64,000 bases of DNA, taken from positions 64,082 to 128,081 of the forward strand of contig NZ_KQ040782.1 of NCBI RefSeq assembly GCF_000971975.1, given 5' to 3'. This document shows positions 47,747 to 56,959 of this stretch, in pieces (within the stretch, counting starts at the first letter, position 1; each line of letters opens with the position of its first letter). The position numbers and the translations under genes are program-made. The notes under the pieces are model-generated. The model saw only the letters and a list, made by a program, of their open reading frames with translations, had not been told where the DNA came from and searched no databases. The stretch comes from Paenibacillus algorifonticola (GTDB lineage: Bacteria > Bacillota > Bacilli > Paenibacillales > Paenibacillaceae).

Positions 47747-49003
47747 TTAGGCGCTTTCTTCCTTCTTCTTACCCTTCTTCGCAGTCAGCTCAGGCATAAT
47801 TTTGTCCCGAACCGCTTGCTCCGTAACAAGGCAAGTATTGACATCATCGCGCGATGGAATTTCATACATCACATCAAGCATAATGCCCTCAATAATGGCA
47901 CGAAGGCCGCGAGCACCCGTATTGCGCTTGATTGCTTCCTTAGCGATCGCCTCCAGAGCGCCTTCTTCGAAGTCCAATTTTACATTGTCCATCTCAAGCA
48001 GCTTCTGGTATTGCTTAACGAGCGCGTTTTTCGGTTCGGACAAAATCCGTACCAAAGCTGGCTCATCAAGCGGCTCCAAAGTCGAGATAACAGGAAGACG
48101 GCCGACAAACTCGGGGATAAGACCGAATTTGAGCAAATCTTCCGGCAAAACCATCGACAAGTATTCGCCTGCTTTCAAGTCCTTCTGTACTTCCCCAGTG
48201 GAATTGAAGCCGATCACTTTTTTGCCGATACGACGTTTGATTAACTGCTCCAGGCCATCGAAGGCGCCGCCGCAAATAAACAAGATGTTCGTCGTATCAA
48301 TTTGGATAAACTCTTGATGTGGATGCTTGCGTCCGCCTTGTGGCGGTACAGATGCAACCGTACCTTCAAGAATTTTCAGCAAGGCTTGCTGCACGCCTTC
48401 ACCCGATACATCGCGTGTAATCGAAGGGTTCTCGGATTTACGAGCAACCTTATCAATTTCGTCGATATAAATAATGCCGCGTTCTGCTTTCTCAACATCA
48501 TAATCTGCCGCCTGAATAAGCTTGAGCAAAATGTTCTCTACGTCCTCGCCTACATAACCCGCTTCAGTAAGCGAAGTTGCATCAGCAATTGCGAAAGGAA
48601 CGTTCAAAATTTTAGCCATCGTCTGCGCCAGCAGCGTTTTACCGGAGCCTGTAGGGCCAACCAGCAAAATGTTGCTCTTTTGCAGCTCAACATCTTCAAT
48701 TTTGCTTTGCGAATTTACCCGCTTATAGTGGTTGTAAACCGCAACTGCAAGCGACTTCTTCGCAAACTCCTGTCCAATAACATAGGAATCAAGAATACCG
48801 CGAATATCTTGCGGCTTCGGAATGTCTTTCAGGTCCAGCTCTTCTTCATGACCTAGCTCTTCCTCTACAATCTCCGTGCAGAGCTCGATACATTCATCGC
48901 ATATATAGACGCCAGGACCGGCAACCAATTTACGCACTTGCTCCTGCGATTTACCGCAGAATGAGCATTTCAGCTGGCCCTTCTCATCGTTGAATTTAAA
49001 CAT
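47747..49003 (-). CDS. clpX: ClpX unfoldase subunit
   Basis: 418 residues. The N-terminal C4 zinc finger has Cys13, 16, 35 and 38. AAA+ Walker A is GPTGSGKT and Walker B is IIYIDEIDK. The IGF loop that docks on ClpP is present (KVIGFN). It unfolds tagged proteins for ClpP, whose gene is 23 nt upstream. Confidence 0.98.
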   Translation of the reverse strand: MFKFNDEKGQLKCSFCGKSQEQVRKLVAGPGVYICDECIELCTEIVEEELGHEEELDLKDIPKPQDIRGILDSYVIGQEFAKKSLAVAVYNHYKRVNSQSKIEDVELQKSNILLVGPTGSGKTLLAQTMAKILNVPFAIADATSLTEAGYVGEDVENILLKLIQAADYDVEKAERGIIYIDEIDKVARKSENPSITRDVSGEGVQQALLKILEGTVASVPPQGGRKHPHQEFIQIDTTNILFICGGAFDGLEQLIKRRIGKKVIGFNSTGEVQKDLKAGEYLSMVLPEDLLKFGLIPEFVGRLPVISTLEPLDEPALVRILSEPKNALVKQYQKLLEMDNVKLDFEEGALEAIAKEAIKRNTGARGLRAIIEGIMLDVMYEIPSRDDVNTCLVTEQAVRDKIMPELTAKKGKKKEESA

Positions 49004-49026
49004 GGAATCACCCCTTCATCAAAATC

Positions 49027-49611
49027 TTATACCGGCGTGGTAATAACCTTGTCAATCAAGCCGTATTCCAGCGCTTCCTGCGCACTAAGAAAATAATCGC
49101 GATCTGTATCGCGGTCGATTTTCTCATAAGGCTGGCCGGTACGCTCCACATAAATATTATTCAGCTTATGCTTGGTTTTAAGAATCCAGTCGGCATGAAT
49201 TTTAATATCCGTTGCCTGACCTCTTACACCGCCGAGCGGCTGATGAATCATAACTTCACTGTTAGGCAGCGCAAAACGCTTGCCCTTGGCTCCCGCTGTC
49301 AGCAGAAGGGAACCCATGCTCGCAGCCATACCCACACAAATCGTGGAGACGTCGGGCTTAATATATTGCATCGTATCAAAAATGCCCATGCCAGCCGTTA
49401 CGGAACCGCCAGGGGAATTAATGTACAGATGGATGTCTTTCTCAGGATCGTCGGCCGTTAGAAAAAGCAGCTGTGCAATGATAGAGTTTGCAACATCGTC
49501 ATCAATCGCACTTCCGAGAAATATAATTCTGTCCTTGAGCAAACGCGAGTAAATATCGTAAGACCTCTCCCCGCGATTCGTTTGTTCGACTACGATAGGT
49601 ACCAGATTCAT
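49027..49611 (-). CDS. clpP: ClpP protease subunit
   Basis: 194 residues. Catalytic triad Ser98 (GMAASMGS), His123 (VMIHQPLGG), Asp172. It is placed between tig and clpX, the order of many bacteria but not of B. subtilis, where clpP is separate. It has its own sigma-A promoter, and I saw no CtsR direct repeat upstream. A second clpP elsewhere in the genome is possible. Confidence 0.97.
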   Translation of the reverse strand: MNLVPIVVEQTNRGERSYDIYSRLLKDRIIFLGSAIDDDVANSIIAQLLFLTADDPEKDIHLYINSPGGSVTAGMGIFDTMQYIKPDVSTICVGMAASMGSLLLTAGAKGKRFALPNSEVMIHQPLGGVRGQATDIKIHADWILKTKHKLNNIYVERTGQPYEKIDRDTDRDYFLSAQEALEYGLIDKVITTPV

Positions 49612-49652
49612 CCGACCAACCTCTTTTCGTTTATGGCTTAATTTCCAACTTT

Positions 49653-49681
49653 ATTGTAACACGCCAAAAGCTCACTGTCAT
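49653..49681 (-). promoter_or_regulatory. Sigma-A promoter of clpP-clpX
   Basis: On the minus strand, ATGACA (49676-49681), a 17-nt spacer and TACAAT (49653-49658), about 40 nt before the clpP start. Confidence 0.75.
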
Positions 49682-49765
49682 TTTTCACTACTACCTTATG
49701 CGAACGGCGATGCTTGATATGTACGGAGAACTGCCCCGCGCCTTCATGTACCAATATGTAGTTTG

Positions 49766-49797
49766 AAAATAAGGCACGTGGGTAGACGTGCCTTATT
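49766..49797 (-). terminator. Terminator after tig
   Basis: An 11-bp stem pairs 49768-49778 with 49787-49797, followed on the minus strand by a short T-rich tract. It separates tig from the clpP promoter. Confidence 0.8.
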
Positions 49798-49828
49798 CTC
49801 AGGTTAATGCTTATATTCAGTTGATTGA

Positions 49829-51136
49829 TTAAGCTTCCTCTGCCGCTTCAACGATCTTGCTGTTGTCATTCAGGAACTTGATTGTTTTACGCAGTTGAAC
49901 ATCTTGCTTCAGGCTGTCGATGTTGCCGTTCTTCGTGAAAAGTTCACGCAGCTCTTCAACCGGACGGTTGTACGAAGTCGACAGTGTTTCAAGCTCAGCT
50001 GTCAAATCCTCGTCTGTAATTTCGATGCCTTCAGCTTTAGCAATCGCTTCAAGAACCAGGTTGTTGCGAACGCGTTTTGCCGCATCGCTTGCCATTTGCT
50101 CACGAAGCACGGACTCGTCTTGGCCAGAGAACTGGTAGTACAGGTCCAGCGTCATGCCTTGCATGCGAAGACGGTTTTCGAAATCGCGAAGCATGAAATC
50201 CACTTCCGTATCAACCATCGGCTGTGGAATTTCCACTTGCGAAGCTTCGCTTGCTTTTTCAACGATTTGAACTTCAAGCGCTTGCTCTGCATCTTTAGCT
50301 TTCTTTTCTTTCAGCTTGCCAGCAAGATCTTGCTTGTACTCTTCAAGCGTATCAAATTCGCTGACATCCTTAGCGAACTCATCGTCAAGAGCAGGCAGGC
50401 TTTTGCGTTTGATTTCGTGCAGCTTCACTTTGAAAACAGCTTGCTTACCAGCAAGGTTTTCAGCATGGTATGCTTCCGGGAACGTCACTTCAACATCTTT
50501 GAAGTCGCCGATTTGCATGCCGACTACTTGATCTTCAAAGCCTGGAATGAACGAGTTCGAGCCGAGCTCTAGCGAATAACCTTCGCTTTTGCCGCCTTCG
50601 AATGGCTCGCCATCTACATAACCGTCAAAATCAATGACAGTTGTATCGCCGTTCTCAGCTGGACCTTCATCAAGAACAGTCAGCTCAGCATGGCGTTGCT
50701 GCAGGCGTTCCAGTTCAGCAGCGATTTCTTCTTCGCTAACTTCTGTGCTTGCAGCTGTAACTTCAAGGCCTTTGTACTCGCCAAGCTCAACTTCTGGCTT
50801 AACGATAACTTTAGCTTTGAATTTGAACGTTTGGCCTTTGCCAAATTGCTCAACATCGATTTCAGGACGGTCAACCGGCTGAAGATCGTTTTCTTCGATT
50901 GCGTTTGTGTAAGCTTCAGGCAGCAAAATGTCGATTGCATCCTGATAAAGGCTCTCTACGCCAAAGCGCGATTCAAACATGCCCCGTGGAACTTTACCTT
51001 TACGGAATCCAGGAACGTTAACCTTTTGAACGACTTTCTTAAACGCTTCATCCAGTGCTACTGCTACTTTCTCAGCACCAACCTCAACATCGATGGAGAT
51101 GATGTTCTTGTCTATTTTTTCCCAAGTTGCTTTCAT
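49829..51136 (-). CDS. tig: Trigger factor
   Basis: 435 residues from ATG 51136, with GGAGGGG upstream. The N-terminal ribosome-binding domain has the NVPGFRKGKVPRGMFE signature. A central PPIase domain lies at about 155-240 (GDTTVIDFDGYVDGEPFEGG). The C-terminal helical chaperone domain follows. It binds nascent chains at the ribosome exit tunnel. Confidence 0.97.
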   Translation of the reverse strand: MKATWEKIDKNIISIDVEVGAEKVAVALDEAFKKVVQKVNVPGFRKGKVPRGMFESRFGVESLYQDAIDILLPEAYTNAIEENDLQPVDRPEIDVEQFGKGQTFKFKAKVIVKPEVELGEYKGLEVTAASTEVSEEEIAAELERLQQRHAELTVLDEGPAENGDTTVIDFDGYVDGEPFEGGKSEGYSLELGSNSFIPGFEDQVVGMQIGDFKDVEVTFPEAYHAENLAGKQAVFKVKLHEIKRKSLPALDDEFAKDVSEFDTLEEYKQDLAGKLKEKKAKDAEQALEVQIVEKASEASQVEIPQPMVDTEVDFMLRDFENRLRMQGMTLDLYYQFSGQDESVLREQMASDAAKRVRNNLVLEAIAKAEGIEITDEDLTAELETLSTSYNRPVEELRELFTKNGNIDSLKQDVQLRKTIKFLNDNSKIVEAAEEA

Positions 51137-51199
51137 TTTATGCTTTCCCCTCCAAAAATACGCATACATCCGTAGATTTCACGTTTCATAAACCATTCT

Positions 51200-51228
51200 A
51201 TTATAATAGTATTGAGCTTTTTAATCAA
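51200..51228 (-). promoter_or_regulatory. Sigma-A promoter of tig
   Basis: On the minus strand, TTGATT (51223-51228), a 17-nt spacer and TATAAT (51200-51205). The -35 box overlaps the last codons of the upstream YsoA-like gene. Confidence 0.85.
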
Positions 51229-52133
51229 GGCTCGGGATCTTCATCCCCTGGCTGCTGTACAACGGCTACCTGACGAAGCGTCCGGCAGGCCTGTTCGTAA
51301 CGGAATCTAAGTGCTTCTGTAATGCCGTATGTATCTCGAATATCATCATCATTGACGGTGCCGTATACGGTAATTAACAAAGTCTGGTGCAGCGCTCCTG
51401 CGTAGCAATCCACCGTCTCCTCATCATCCCGCAGCATCCAAGTGTAAGCGGTCGTGCCGTATAAAAATTGCAGGCTATCTTTCCACAGCTCTCTTGCAAA
51501 ATGTGGAAGCGTTGGATCATCCGCCTCCGTAATGCTCTCCACGCGCTCCAAAATGCGATTGACGGGCTGCGGAAAATCATCCATTGCAAGCGGTGTTGCC
51601 TCGATCTCCAGCTCTGCCTGCTCGCCTAGCCGCTCCATAACGAGCCGTCCGGTCGCCCCTCGCTTGCGCAAGCATTGCAGCGCCTTGAACTGCACGATAG
51701 GATGAACGTCTGACGCCGTAGTGAGCCACTGTGAAATGATGTCATCCACCTCGGTTGCCCGGATGAATACCGCCCGCTCCAGCGCCAATATCTGCTGATC
51801 AATCATCGGGTGATGCTTCATAATGTAGAGCACCTGTTTCACATAGCCTTCATCTTGTTCAGCAGGATTGAGCAGATCTTCCCGTATCGCTTGCTCATCC
51901 GCTTCCTGCTCTGCTGGATTTAAAGCTTCCTCTTCACCTGGAATGCGATATTCCGGAAAAGCCATGTCGAGCCAGGAAAGCAAGCTTTCCCATTCCTCAT
52001 AATGACGCTCGTCCTCACCTTTGCAGGAAAGCAGGAACTGCAGCAGTCGCTTGGCTTCACCGTATTGCTCGGCTTCAAGCATCCGGGTCAATTGAATTTG
52101 ATACTGATCCAACATTCGCGGGAACAAATACAC
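51225..52133 (-). CDS. YsoA-like protein with helical repeats
   Basis: 302 residues from GTG 52133, with AGGAAA just upstream. It is predicted all-helical and Glu/Leu-rich: a TPR-like start (YGEAKRLLQFLLSCKGEDERHYEEWESLLSWLD), then an acidic segment, and HEAT-like helices around HPIVQFKALQCLRKRGATG. It has no signal peptide. In B. subtilis the gene immediately upstream of tig is ysoA, which encodes a TPR-like protein; length class and position match. Function unknown. Confidence 0.8.
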   Translation of the reverse strand: MYLFPRMLDQYQIQLTRMLEAEQYGEAKRLLQFLLSCKGEDERHYEEWESLLSWLDMAFPEYRIPGEEEALNPAEQEADEQAIREDLLNPAEQDEGYVKQVLYIMKHHPMIDQQILALERAVFIRATEVDDIISQWLTTASDVHPIVQFKALQCLRKRGATGRLVMERLGEQAELEIEATPLAMDDFPQPVNRILERVESITEADDPTLPHFARELWKDSLQFLYGTTAYTWMLRDDEETVDCYAGALHQTLLITVYGTVNDDDIRDTYGITEALRFRYEQACRTLRQVAVVQQPGDEDPEP

Positions 52134-52383
52134 GTTTTTTCCTGTGCCTTCATTATGCGAGTCATTGGGAGTTGTAATGGTACCACCACCTTGTCGGTCA
52201 AGCTCCAGCTTCGTCTGTCCATTGCTTGCGATAGATTATACCATGGAAGCGAGCAATATAAAAATATACGTTTATCCAGCAGCAATTTTATAAAAAAGCT
52301 TGCCCTGCACATTGAAAATGTGTATATTAATTCATGTGGCTTTTTTACCCAAGTTTTTTCAGGCAGAAACATAAAATTGCCTA

Positions 52384-52413
52384 TTGCGTAAATACAGGCT
52401 GCCATGCTATACT
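52384..52413 (+). promoter_or_regulatory. Promoter of the tRNA-Arg gene
   Basis: TTGCGT (52384-52389), an 18-nt spacer, TATACT (52408-52413), about 11 nt before the mature tRNA 5' end. Confidence 0.7.
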
Positions 52414-52424
52414 CATTCTTACGT

Positions 52425-52498
<74 letters not shown>

Positions 52499-52538
52499 TT
52501 CCCTAAAACAAAAAAACAATCATTTTGATAAATCAGAA

Positions 52539-52582
52539 CCCCCCGCAGACGTTGATATACCAGCGTTTGCAGGGGGATTTTT
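52539..52582 (+). terminator. Terminator of the tRNA-Arg gene
   Basis: A GC-rich imperfect stem (52540-52551 with 52563-52576) is followed by ATTTTTG on the plus strand. Confidence 0.7.
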
Positions 52583-52650
52583 GCATTACGAGTAGTCTTT
52601 CGAGAATACAGATCAATATATATGAAGTATTTACTACATGTAGCAAAAAT

Positions 52651-52702
52651 ATAAAAAAGCCTGGGAAACAAACTGTTTTTCAAGTTTTCTCCCAGGCTTT
52701 TA
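52651..52702. terminator. Bidirectional terminator downstream of the stalk-domain protease gene
   Basis: Arms around 52655-52666 and 52690-52701 pair over 12 bp (AAAAGCCTGGGA with TCCCAGGCTTTT), with A and T runs outside. It lies between the converging tRNA and protease genes. The rest of the gap to 52832 shows only a short palindrome near 52750. Confidence 0.8.
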
Positions 52703-52832
52703 TCCCTCCGTGACACAACCTTTAGGCTGTGCGTTTTCTCTCGGACCAGCCGCTATAGATATCGCGGAACCCTAGAAAATTTCAACAGGTATTCTTCTCA
52801 TAAAATTACCATTTGCAGCTAGATGGTGCCCA

Positions 52833-54434
52833 TTAAATCTGGATGGTTATAAGGTCATCATCTCCATAAGGGTCTAAAGTATAATACATTTCCCCCTCAT
52901 TATAATCAACGATTGCAAGCATAAAATTGTGGAATACGCGATAACCTGATCCTTCCCGTTCAATAGAATCAGCTGGGTAGCTGCTAGGGTAGCTTTGGGA
53001 ATAGGTATCAAAATATAAGCCGAATATCGCATTATCGACATCCAGGGTATCATATAGGTCTTCAGCAATATATTGAACAATATACGGTATATTCGTATCA
53101 TCCTTTTTCTGAAGCTTCATCAAACTCGAGTAAGACGCAGCATCAGTCATGGCCCCACCAATTAAAATATCTTGTTTATCCTTGGAAAGCGTAGTAAACC
53201 ATTCAAATTCCAATTCCAAGCCCTCAAAGGTAAAATAGCTATACTCCTCATTTAAATAATCCTCTATTGCTTCCGCTTTTGCAGCTAGCGACGTTGTTTC
53301 AGACGCTGTTTCACCTGGAGCTGCGGCTGCATAGGTTTTGGATTGCTGAGGCTTCTTCAGAAAAGTGCTTACATCTGTAGAAGGAATAGCTAAATTGATA
53401 GCTGCAGAGCTTTCTACAAGCGCAGTTGTAATGCCTACCAGCTCGCCTCTTAAATTAAACAAGGCTCCGCCGCTGCTTCCATGATCGATAGGTGTTGAAA
53501 TTTGGATATAATTTTGGCCATCAACGACTCTGCTCTTCGTACTAACAACGCCGGAAGTAAGGGAATTGGTAAAACCAAGCGGTGAGCCAATTGCCACGAC
53601 AGATTCGCCCAATTTCAGCTTGGAAGAATCGCCAATCGTAACGGTTGGCAAGTTCAAACTAGCCGAGTCTATTTTGATCAAAGCCAGATCTCTATCCTTA
53701 TCCACATTCAAAACGGTGCTGGATACATACTTCGCTTCATCACTTGTATAAATGACAGCATTATGAGCACCTTCAATAACATGATAATTGGTTATAATTT
53801 CGCCCTTTGCACCGACAATTACGCCGCTGCCGCTTGCAATCGCCTTATTATTCTGATCGACTACCTCAATATACACAACCCGGTCGGACAGCTCGCCTAT
53901 TTGCTCAATCGTTAAATCCTGAGTCTTAGTAGGATCTGTTGGGGTAGGTGTAGGGGTAGACGTAGGTGCTGGCGTAGTAGTCGGAGCAGGAGTTGCCGTC
54001 GTTGTACTACCAGCATTCAAATATATTTTTTTGCTTTTCACTTCAATACCATAGCCTAACGTTTCACTTACAAAACGCAGTGGCACATAAGTTACACCCG
54101 ATATCGCCTTAGGTGCCACATTTAATTTAAAGGATGCCCCGTTCGAATAGGCTACCGGATTATTAATAGTTAAAATAATTTCCGTATTATCTTTCTTGGC
54201 ATTGATCGTTTTCGTTTTGCCATTGTAGCTGATCGTTGCCCCTAACGCTTCAAACAAGTTACGGAAGGGAACTAGCGTTGTGCCTTCACTAACAAATGGA
54301 GAATTGCTAAATGTCAGCTCTGTACCATCCAAATATACTTTCCATTTTCCTTCTGCTGCATAACTTGTTGTAGCACTTGGAATTAATAACGAAATCATAA
54401 GGATAAAAAATACTATTTTCTTCACTTTCAACAT
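52833..54434 (-). CDS. Secreted HtrA-like serine protease with N-terminal stalk domain
   Basis: 533 residues. A signal peptide (1-26, cut near SYAA) precedes a copper-amine-oxidase-N-like 'stalk' domain at about 33-142 (GTTLVPFRNLFEALGATISY, YVPLRFVSETLGY). A Thr/Pro linker covers about 143-168. The trypsin-like S1C domain covers about 175-370 with His218 (NYHVIEG), Asp249 (DRDLALIKI) and Ser321 (HGSSGGALF). There is no PDZ domain; instead a C-terminal domain of unknown type (about 385-533) ends in acidic Tyr/Asp-rich sequence. It is likely wall- or surface-associated. The start may be GTG 54425 instead, because GAAGGG abuts the ATG. Confidence 0.88.
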   Translation of the reverse strand: MLKVKKIVFFILMISLLIPSATTSYAAEGKWKVYLDGTELTFSNSPFVSEGTTLVPFRNLFEALGATISYNGKTKTINAKKDNTEIILTINNPVAYSNGASFKLNVAPKAISGVTYVPLRFVSETLGYGIEVKSKKIYLNAGSTTTATPAPTTTPAPTSTPTPTPTDPTKTQDLTIEQIGELSDRVVYIEVVDQNNKAIASGSGVIVGAKGEIITNYHVIEGAHNAVIYTSDEAKYVSSTVLNVDKDRDLALIKIDSASLNLPTVTIGDSSKLKLGESVVAIGSPLGFTNSLTSGVVSTKSRVVDGQNYIQISTPIDHGSSGGALFNLRGELVGITTALVESSAAINLAIPSTDVSTFLKKPQQSKTYAAAAPGETASETTSLAAKAEAIEDYLNEEYSYFTFEGLELEFEWFTTLSKDKQDILIGGAMTDAASYSSLMKLQKKDDTNIPYIVQYIAEDLYDTLDVDNAIFGLYFDTYSQSYPSSYPADSIEREGSGYRVFHNFMLAIVDYNEGEMYYTLDPYGDDDLITIQI

Positions 54435-54559
54435 CCCTTCAGTTTATATGCTTCCTGCTTATTGAAGTATATTACAACAATACCATCCAAGTAAAAGATT
54501 AATTTTCTGCTTTAAAATAAATTTTACGAATTATAGCATTCATTTTGCAATCAGAGAAT

Positions 54560-54605
54560 GAAAAAGACACCCCTTCATCCCGAATTATCGGGCGAAGAGA
54601 TGTCT
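54560..54605 (-). terminator. Terminator after the TraB/GumN gene
   Basis: A long stem with mismatches (arms about 54564-54582 and 54587-54605) is followed on the minus strand by five T. Confidence 0.8.
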
Positions 54606-54640
54606 ATAATCCCTAATCATCCAATTATAGCAACGATTTA

Positions 54641-55900
54641 TTACAGCCTTTCAGCTGTAAAGCCATCCTTTTCAAGCTGAGTCACGATACCGTCAGGTCC
54701 CAGCATATGCAAGGCGCCAACGACTACAAAATATGTCGATTTGTCAGTTCCGTTCAAAAAGCCCTTCACTTGATCCGTCATGCCTTTGTTGCGGTCTTTA
54801 ATCAGGCCATCGTAATATTCAGGCTCTTTCGCCAATTCATCTGTCAGAGCAACAAGCACATCGTCGCTGCCATTGACCCACATATCGGTTAAAGCATCAA
54901 TACCAGTAGGCTCCGAAGGTGCTTGCTGGCTTACTGCATCAAGAGCTTGAACCAATTGTTTCTCCTGCAATTCTTTTGAGAAACCATCAAACATGGACAG
55001 TTGGCCTTCTGCTGTCTCAAGGGAAATGACAGGGACATTCGCTTTATTCGCTTTTTCTGTAAAATAAAGATCTATGCCATTGCTGCTATCATAACCAGTG
55101 CCCTGCATTTGCAGCGCAGAAATGGCTTGTGTCACCGCCCAAGGCTTGTAAGGATCAAACGCATTTTCTGGTAATTTGTTAGCCTTCAACAAGGCAACGA
55201 TTTTCGCATACGTGTCAGCCGACACATGATCCTTCAGCGTCGTGCCATCCGAGTAAGTGCCCAGCTTGTTTGCATAAGCTTGCAATGCTGTTGCATCCAG
55301 CTTCGTCAAGTCTACTTCTACCGCCAGATGTTGTGCTTCTTTGAATGCCTCTTCAATTTCCGGTCGAAGCGGATACATGCTGTCTTTCGCCACATGAATC
55401 GAACCAAGCAGGTAAACCGTGTTGCCATTCTTTTCTACTTTCCACAGGAAGCCTTTGCTGCCTTCAGCATTTACCTTAACCGTGAAGGTAATCGTGCGAA
55501 GCGCTTTGCTCCAATCTACTTGATAGCCAGTTGCCTCGCCAATGAAACGAAGCGGGATATACGTTACGTTTTTGATTGTTTTTGGAGCAATCCCAAGCTG
55601 TTTTTTCTCGCCATTGACCGTAGCTGTTTTGTTGCCAATTTGCAGCGACAGGTCTACGCCTTCTTTGGTAGCGGTTACCGTTTGCGTGCTTTTGTTCCAC
55701 ACGACCTTCGCATCAAGCTCTTCCAAAATCGGACGCATAGGAACGAGCGTGCTGCCCTTCTCAATAACAGGCTCGAAATTGTCAAATTTGACTTCGCTGC
55801 CATTAATTACGACGCTTATTGGCTTCTCAGCCGCATGTACAGGAGTAAACAGGGAAAAAGCTACAAATAATGACATGAGTAAAGCGCTAATTTTTTTCAT
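54641..55900 (-). CDS. Secreted TraB/GumN-family protein with stalk domain
   Basis: 419 residues. The signal peptide is cut near VHAA (residue 24). A stalk domain (about 27-140) has GSTLVPMRPILEELDAKVVW and YIPLRFIGEATGYQVDW. The TraB/GumN domain covers about 150-419, with the family GSIH motif (166-169) and the closing VGALHMLGPDGI block. TraB/GumN (Tiki-like) proteins are probable metal-dependent proteases; the two His-containing motifs are the presumed metal ligands. The neighbouring gene has the same kind of stalk domain, but each gene has its own terminator. Confidence 0.9.
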   Translation of the reverse strand: MKKISALLMSLFVAFSLFTPVHAAEKPISVVINGSEVKFDNFEPVIEKGSTLVPMRPILEELDAKVVWNKSTQTVTATKEGVDLSLQIGNKTATVNGEKKQLGIAPKTIKNVTYIPLRFIGEATGYQVDWSKALRTITFTVKVNAEGSKGFLWKVEKNGNTVYLLGSIHVAKDSMYPLRPEIEEAFKEAQHLAVEVDLTKLDATALQAYANKLGTYSDGTTLKDHVSADTYAKIVALLKANKLPENAFDPYKPWAVTQAISALQMQGTGYDSSNGIDLYFTEKANKANVPVISLETAEGQLSMFDGFSKELQEKQLVQALDAVSQQAPSEPTGIDALTDMWVNGSDDVLVALTDELAKEPEYYDGLIKDRNKGMTDQVKGFLNGTDKSTYFVVVGALHMLGPDGIVTQLEKDGFTAERL

Positions 55901-56300
55901 TTGGACTCCTTATAAATCAGTAGTAGTAGAGAAGAATGCTGCTTGCTCGTTGTAAAAACTCCCCCTTCCATACTCTGCGAACGATCAGCAACAAAGCTGC
56001 CACGATCAATCGCTTTGCTGCATGGATGTATGCAATCATTCAATCCCTCTTGGTAAGTTTACCCTCTTCACCCACAGGTTTCAATACCCGCCCCGCTCCA
56101 TTTGTAAATTAATTCCAAATTCAAACAAATGAAAGTACATGGTCTTCTTTATAAAATAAAAAGCGAATGCTTACCGCATTGTAAGCGCCTTATCGGTTCG
56201 CTTATTGACGAATCCGTAAGGCGAAGCAGTAAAGCATTCGCTATCAGGTTATTAAAATAGTCGCATACAGCCTTGGGCCAGCTAACATCAAAAAAATGGC
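55901..56300. other. 400-nt gene-free stretch
   Basis: It holds the 5' region of the TraB/GumN gene (A/T-rich, with a poor TTGTTT/TACAAA promoter candidate near 56110-56135 on the minus strand) and, at its left-reading end, the long palindrome/terminator at 56148-56242. I see no supported ORF. Confidence 0.5.
56148..56242 (-). terminator. Long imperfect palindrome acting as terminator of the 56.3-56.8 kb genes
   Basis: Arms 56162-56201 and 56210-56242 pair over an 11-bp perfect base (56162-56172 with 56232-56242) and a 7-bp internal segment (CGCCTTA with TAAGGCG). On the minus strand it is followed by TTTTTATTTTAT. It is much longer than a usual terminator. Confidence 0.7.
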
Positions 56301-56435
56301 TTATCTTTGATTGCCGCGACGTTTGCCAGTCGGGTTATTTTGCGCATCTTGCTGGGGATTTTTATCGACGACCTGCTCGGCAAACTTCGGGTCTACGTCA
56401 AATTTCAGGCTTTTATCCTTAGGTGATTGACTCAT
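56301..56435 (-). CDS. Small hydrophilic protein of unknown function
   Basis: 44 residues from ATG 56435 (MSQSPKDKSLKFDVDPKFAE), with GGGAGGAGGAG upstream. It is very polar, rich in Lys, Asp, Gln and Asn, with a basic end (GKRRGNQR) and no Cys or membrane segment. Composition and size resemble small acid-soluble or spore-associated peptides, but no such family motif is visible. It overlaps the end of the upstream gene by 17 nt, so the two are probably co-translated. Confidence 0.65.
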   Translation of the reverse strand: MSQSPKDKSLKFDVDPKFAEQVVDKNPQQDAQNNPTGKRRGNQR

Positions 56436-56805
56436 CTTCTGCTCCTCCTCCCATCGTCGCCTCGTGAAGCGGTAGCCCCATCTGCTCAATATGGCGTTTC
56501 GTTGATTCTGTGCCGTACTCATGCAGCAGCCGATAAATTTGGACGATTAAAGAATCGTACCCATAGTTCATTTCTTCATCGCTGGCTGGGCTGAACGGCG
56601 TTTTGGCAAAATGGAACGTCTGCAATTCATCCATGCTCGAAAGCTCCTCGAAAAGCTCCTGCAGCCGAATAAACTCATGCTCGTTTGCCATAATTTCCAG
56701 CTCATAGGCCGCAGCTCCTTGATCTTCAAGAATTTGCCCAGCCTGGACGGATACATAATATTTTCGGCGGGTTTGATCCAATCCATCGCCTTGTCTCATT
56801 TGCAA
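56419..56805 (-). CDS. Conserved protein of unknown function
   Basis: The start is placed at TTG 56805, 7 nt after GGGAG; ATG 56799 is the alternative. The protein has 129 residues. It begins MRQGDGLDQTRRKYYVSVQAGQIL (after the start Leu-Gln), with a beta-rich N-terminal half and a helical C-terminal half (DEEMNYGYDSLIVQIYRLLHEYG). It is acidic and soluble. I do not recognise the family. It is divergent from asnB, with about 155 nt between the two starts. Confidence 0.75.
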   Translation of the reverse strand: MQMRQGDGLDQTRRKYYVSVQAGQILEDQGAAAYELEIMANEHEFIRLQELFEELSSMDELQTFHFAKTPFSPASDEEMNYGYDSLIVQIYRLLHEYGTESTKRHIEQMGLPLHEATMGGGAEDESIT

Positions 56806-56959
56806 GCTGACACTCCCTTCCGAATTTATGCCGCAAACACAGCTGCTTGCCACGCCGCCATCCCTAGCTTCCCCAGATGGACAGACATTTTATGCCTTTT
56901 TTCAGCATATGACTATTATTATCGCGACTGGAGTCCTGCAGAAGAGAGGGATGAGGGCA

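Noticed and set aside
49612..49760. CtsR heat-shock operator before clpP
   Set aside because: No GGTCAAA-type heptad repeat could be found on either strand.
56828..56959. N-terminal extension of asnB
   Set aside because: It would hide the catalytic Cys2. It also overlaps the start of the divergent gene.
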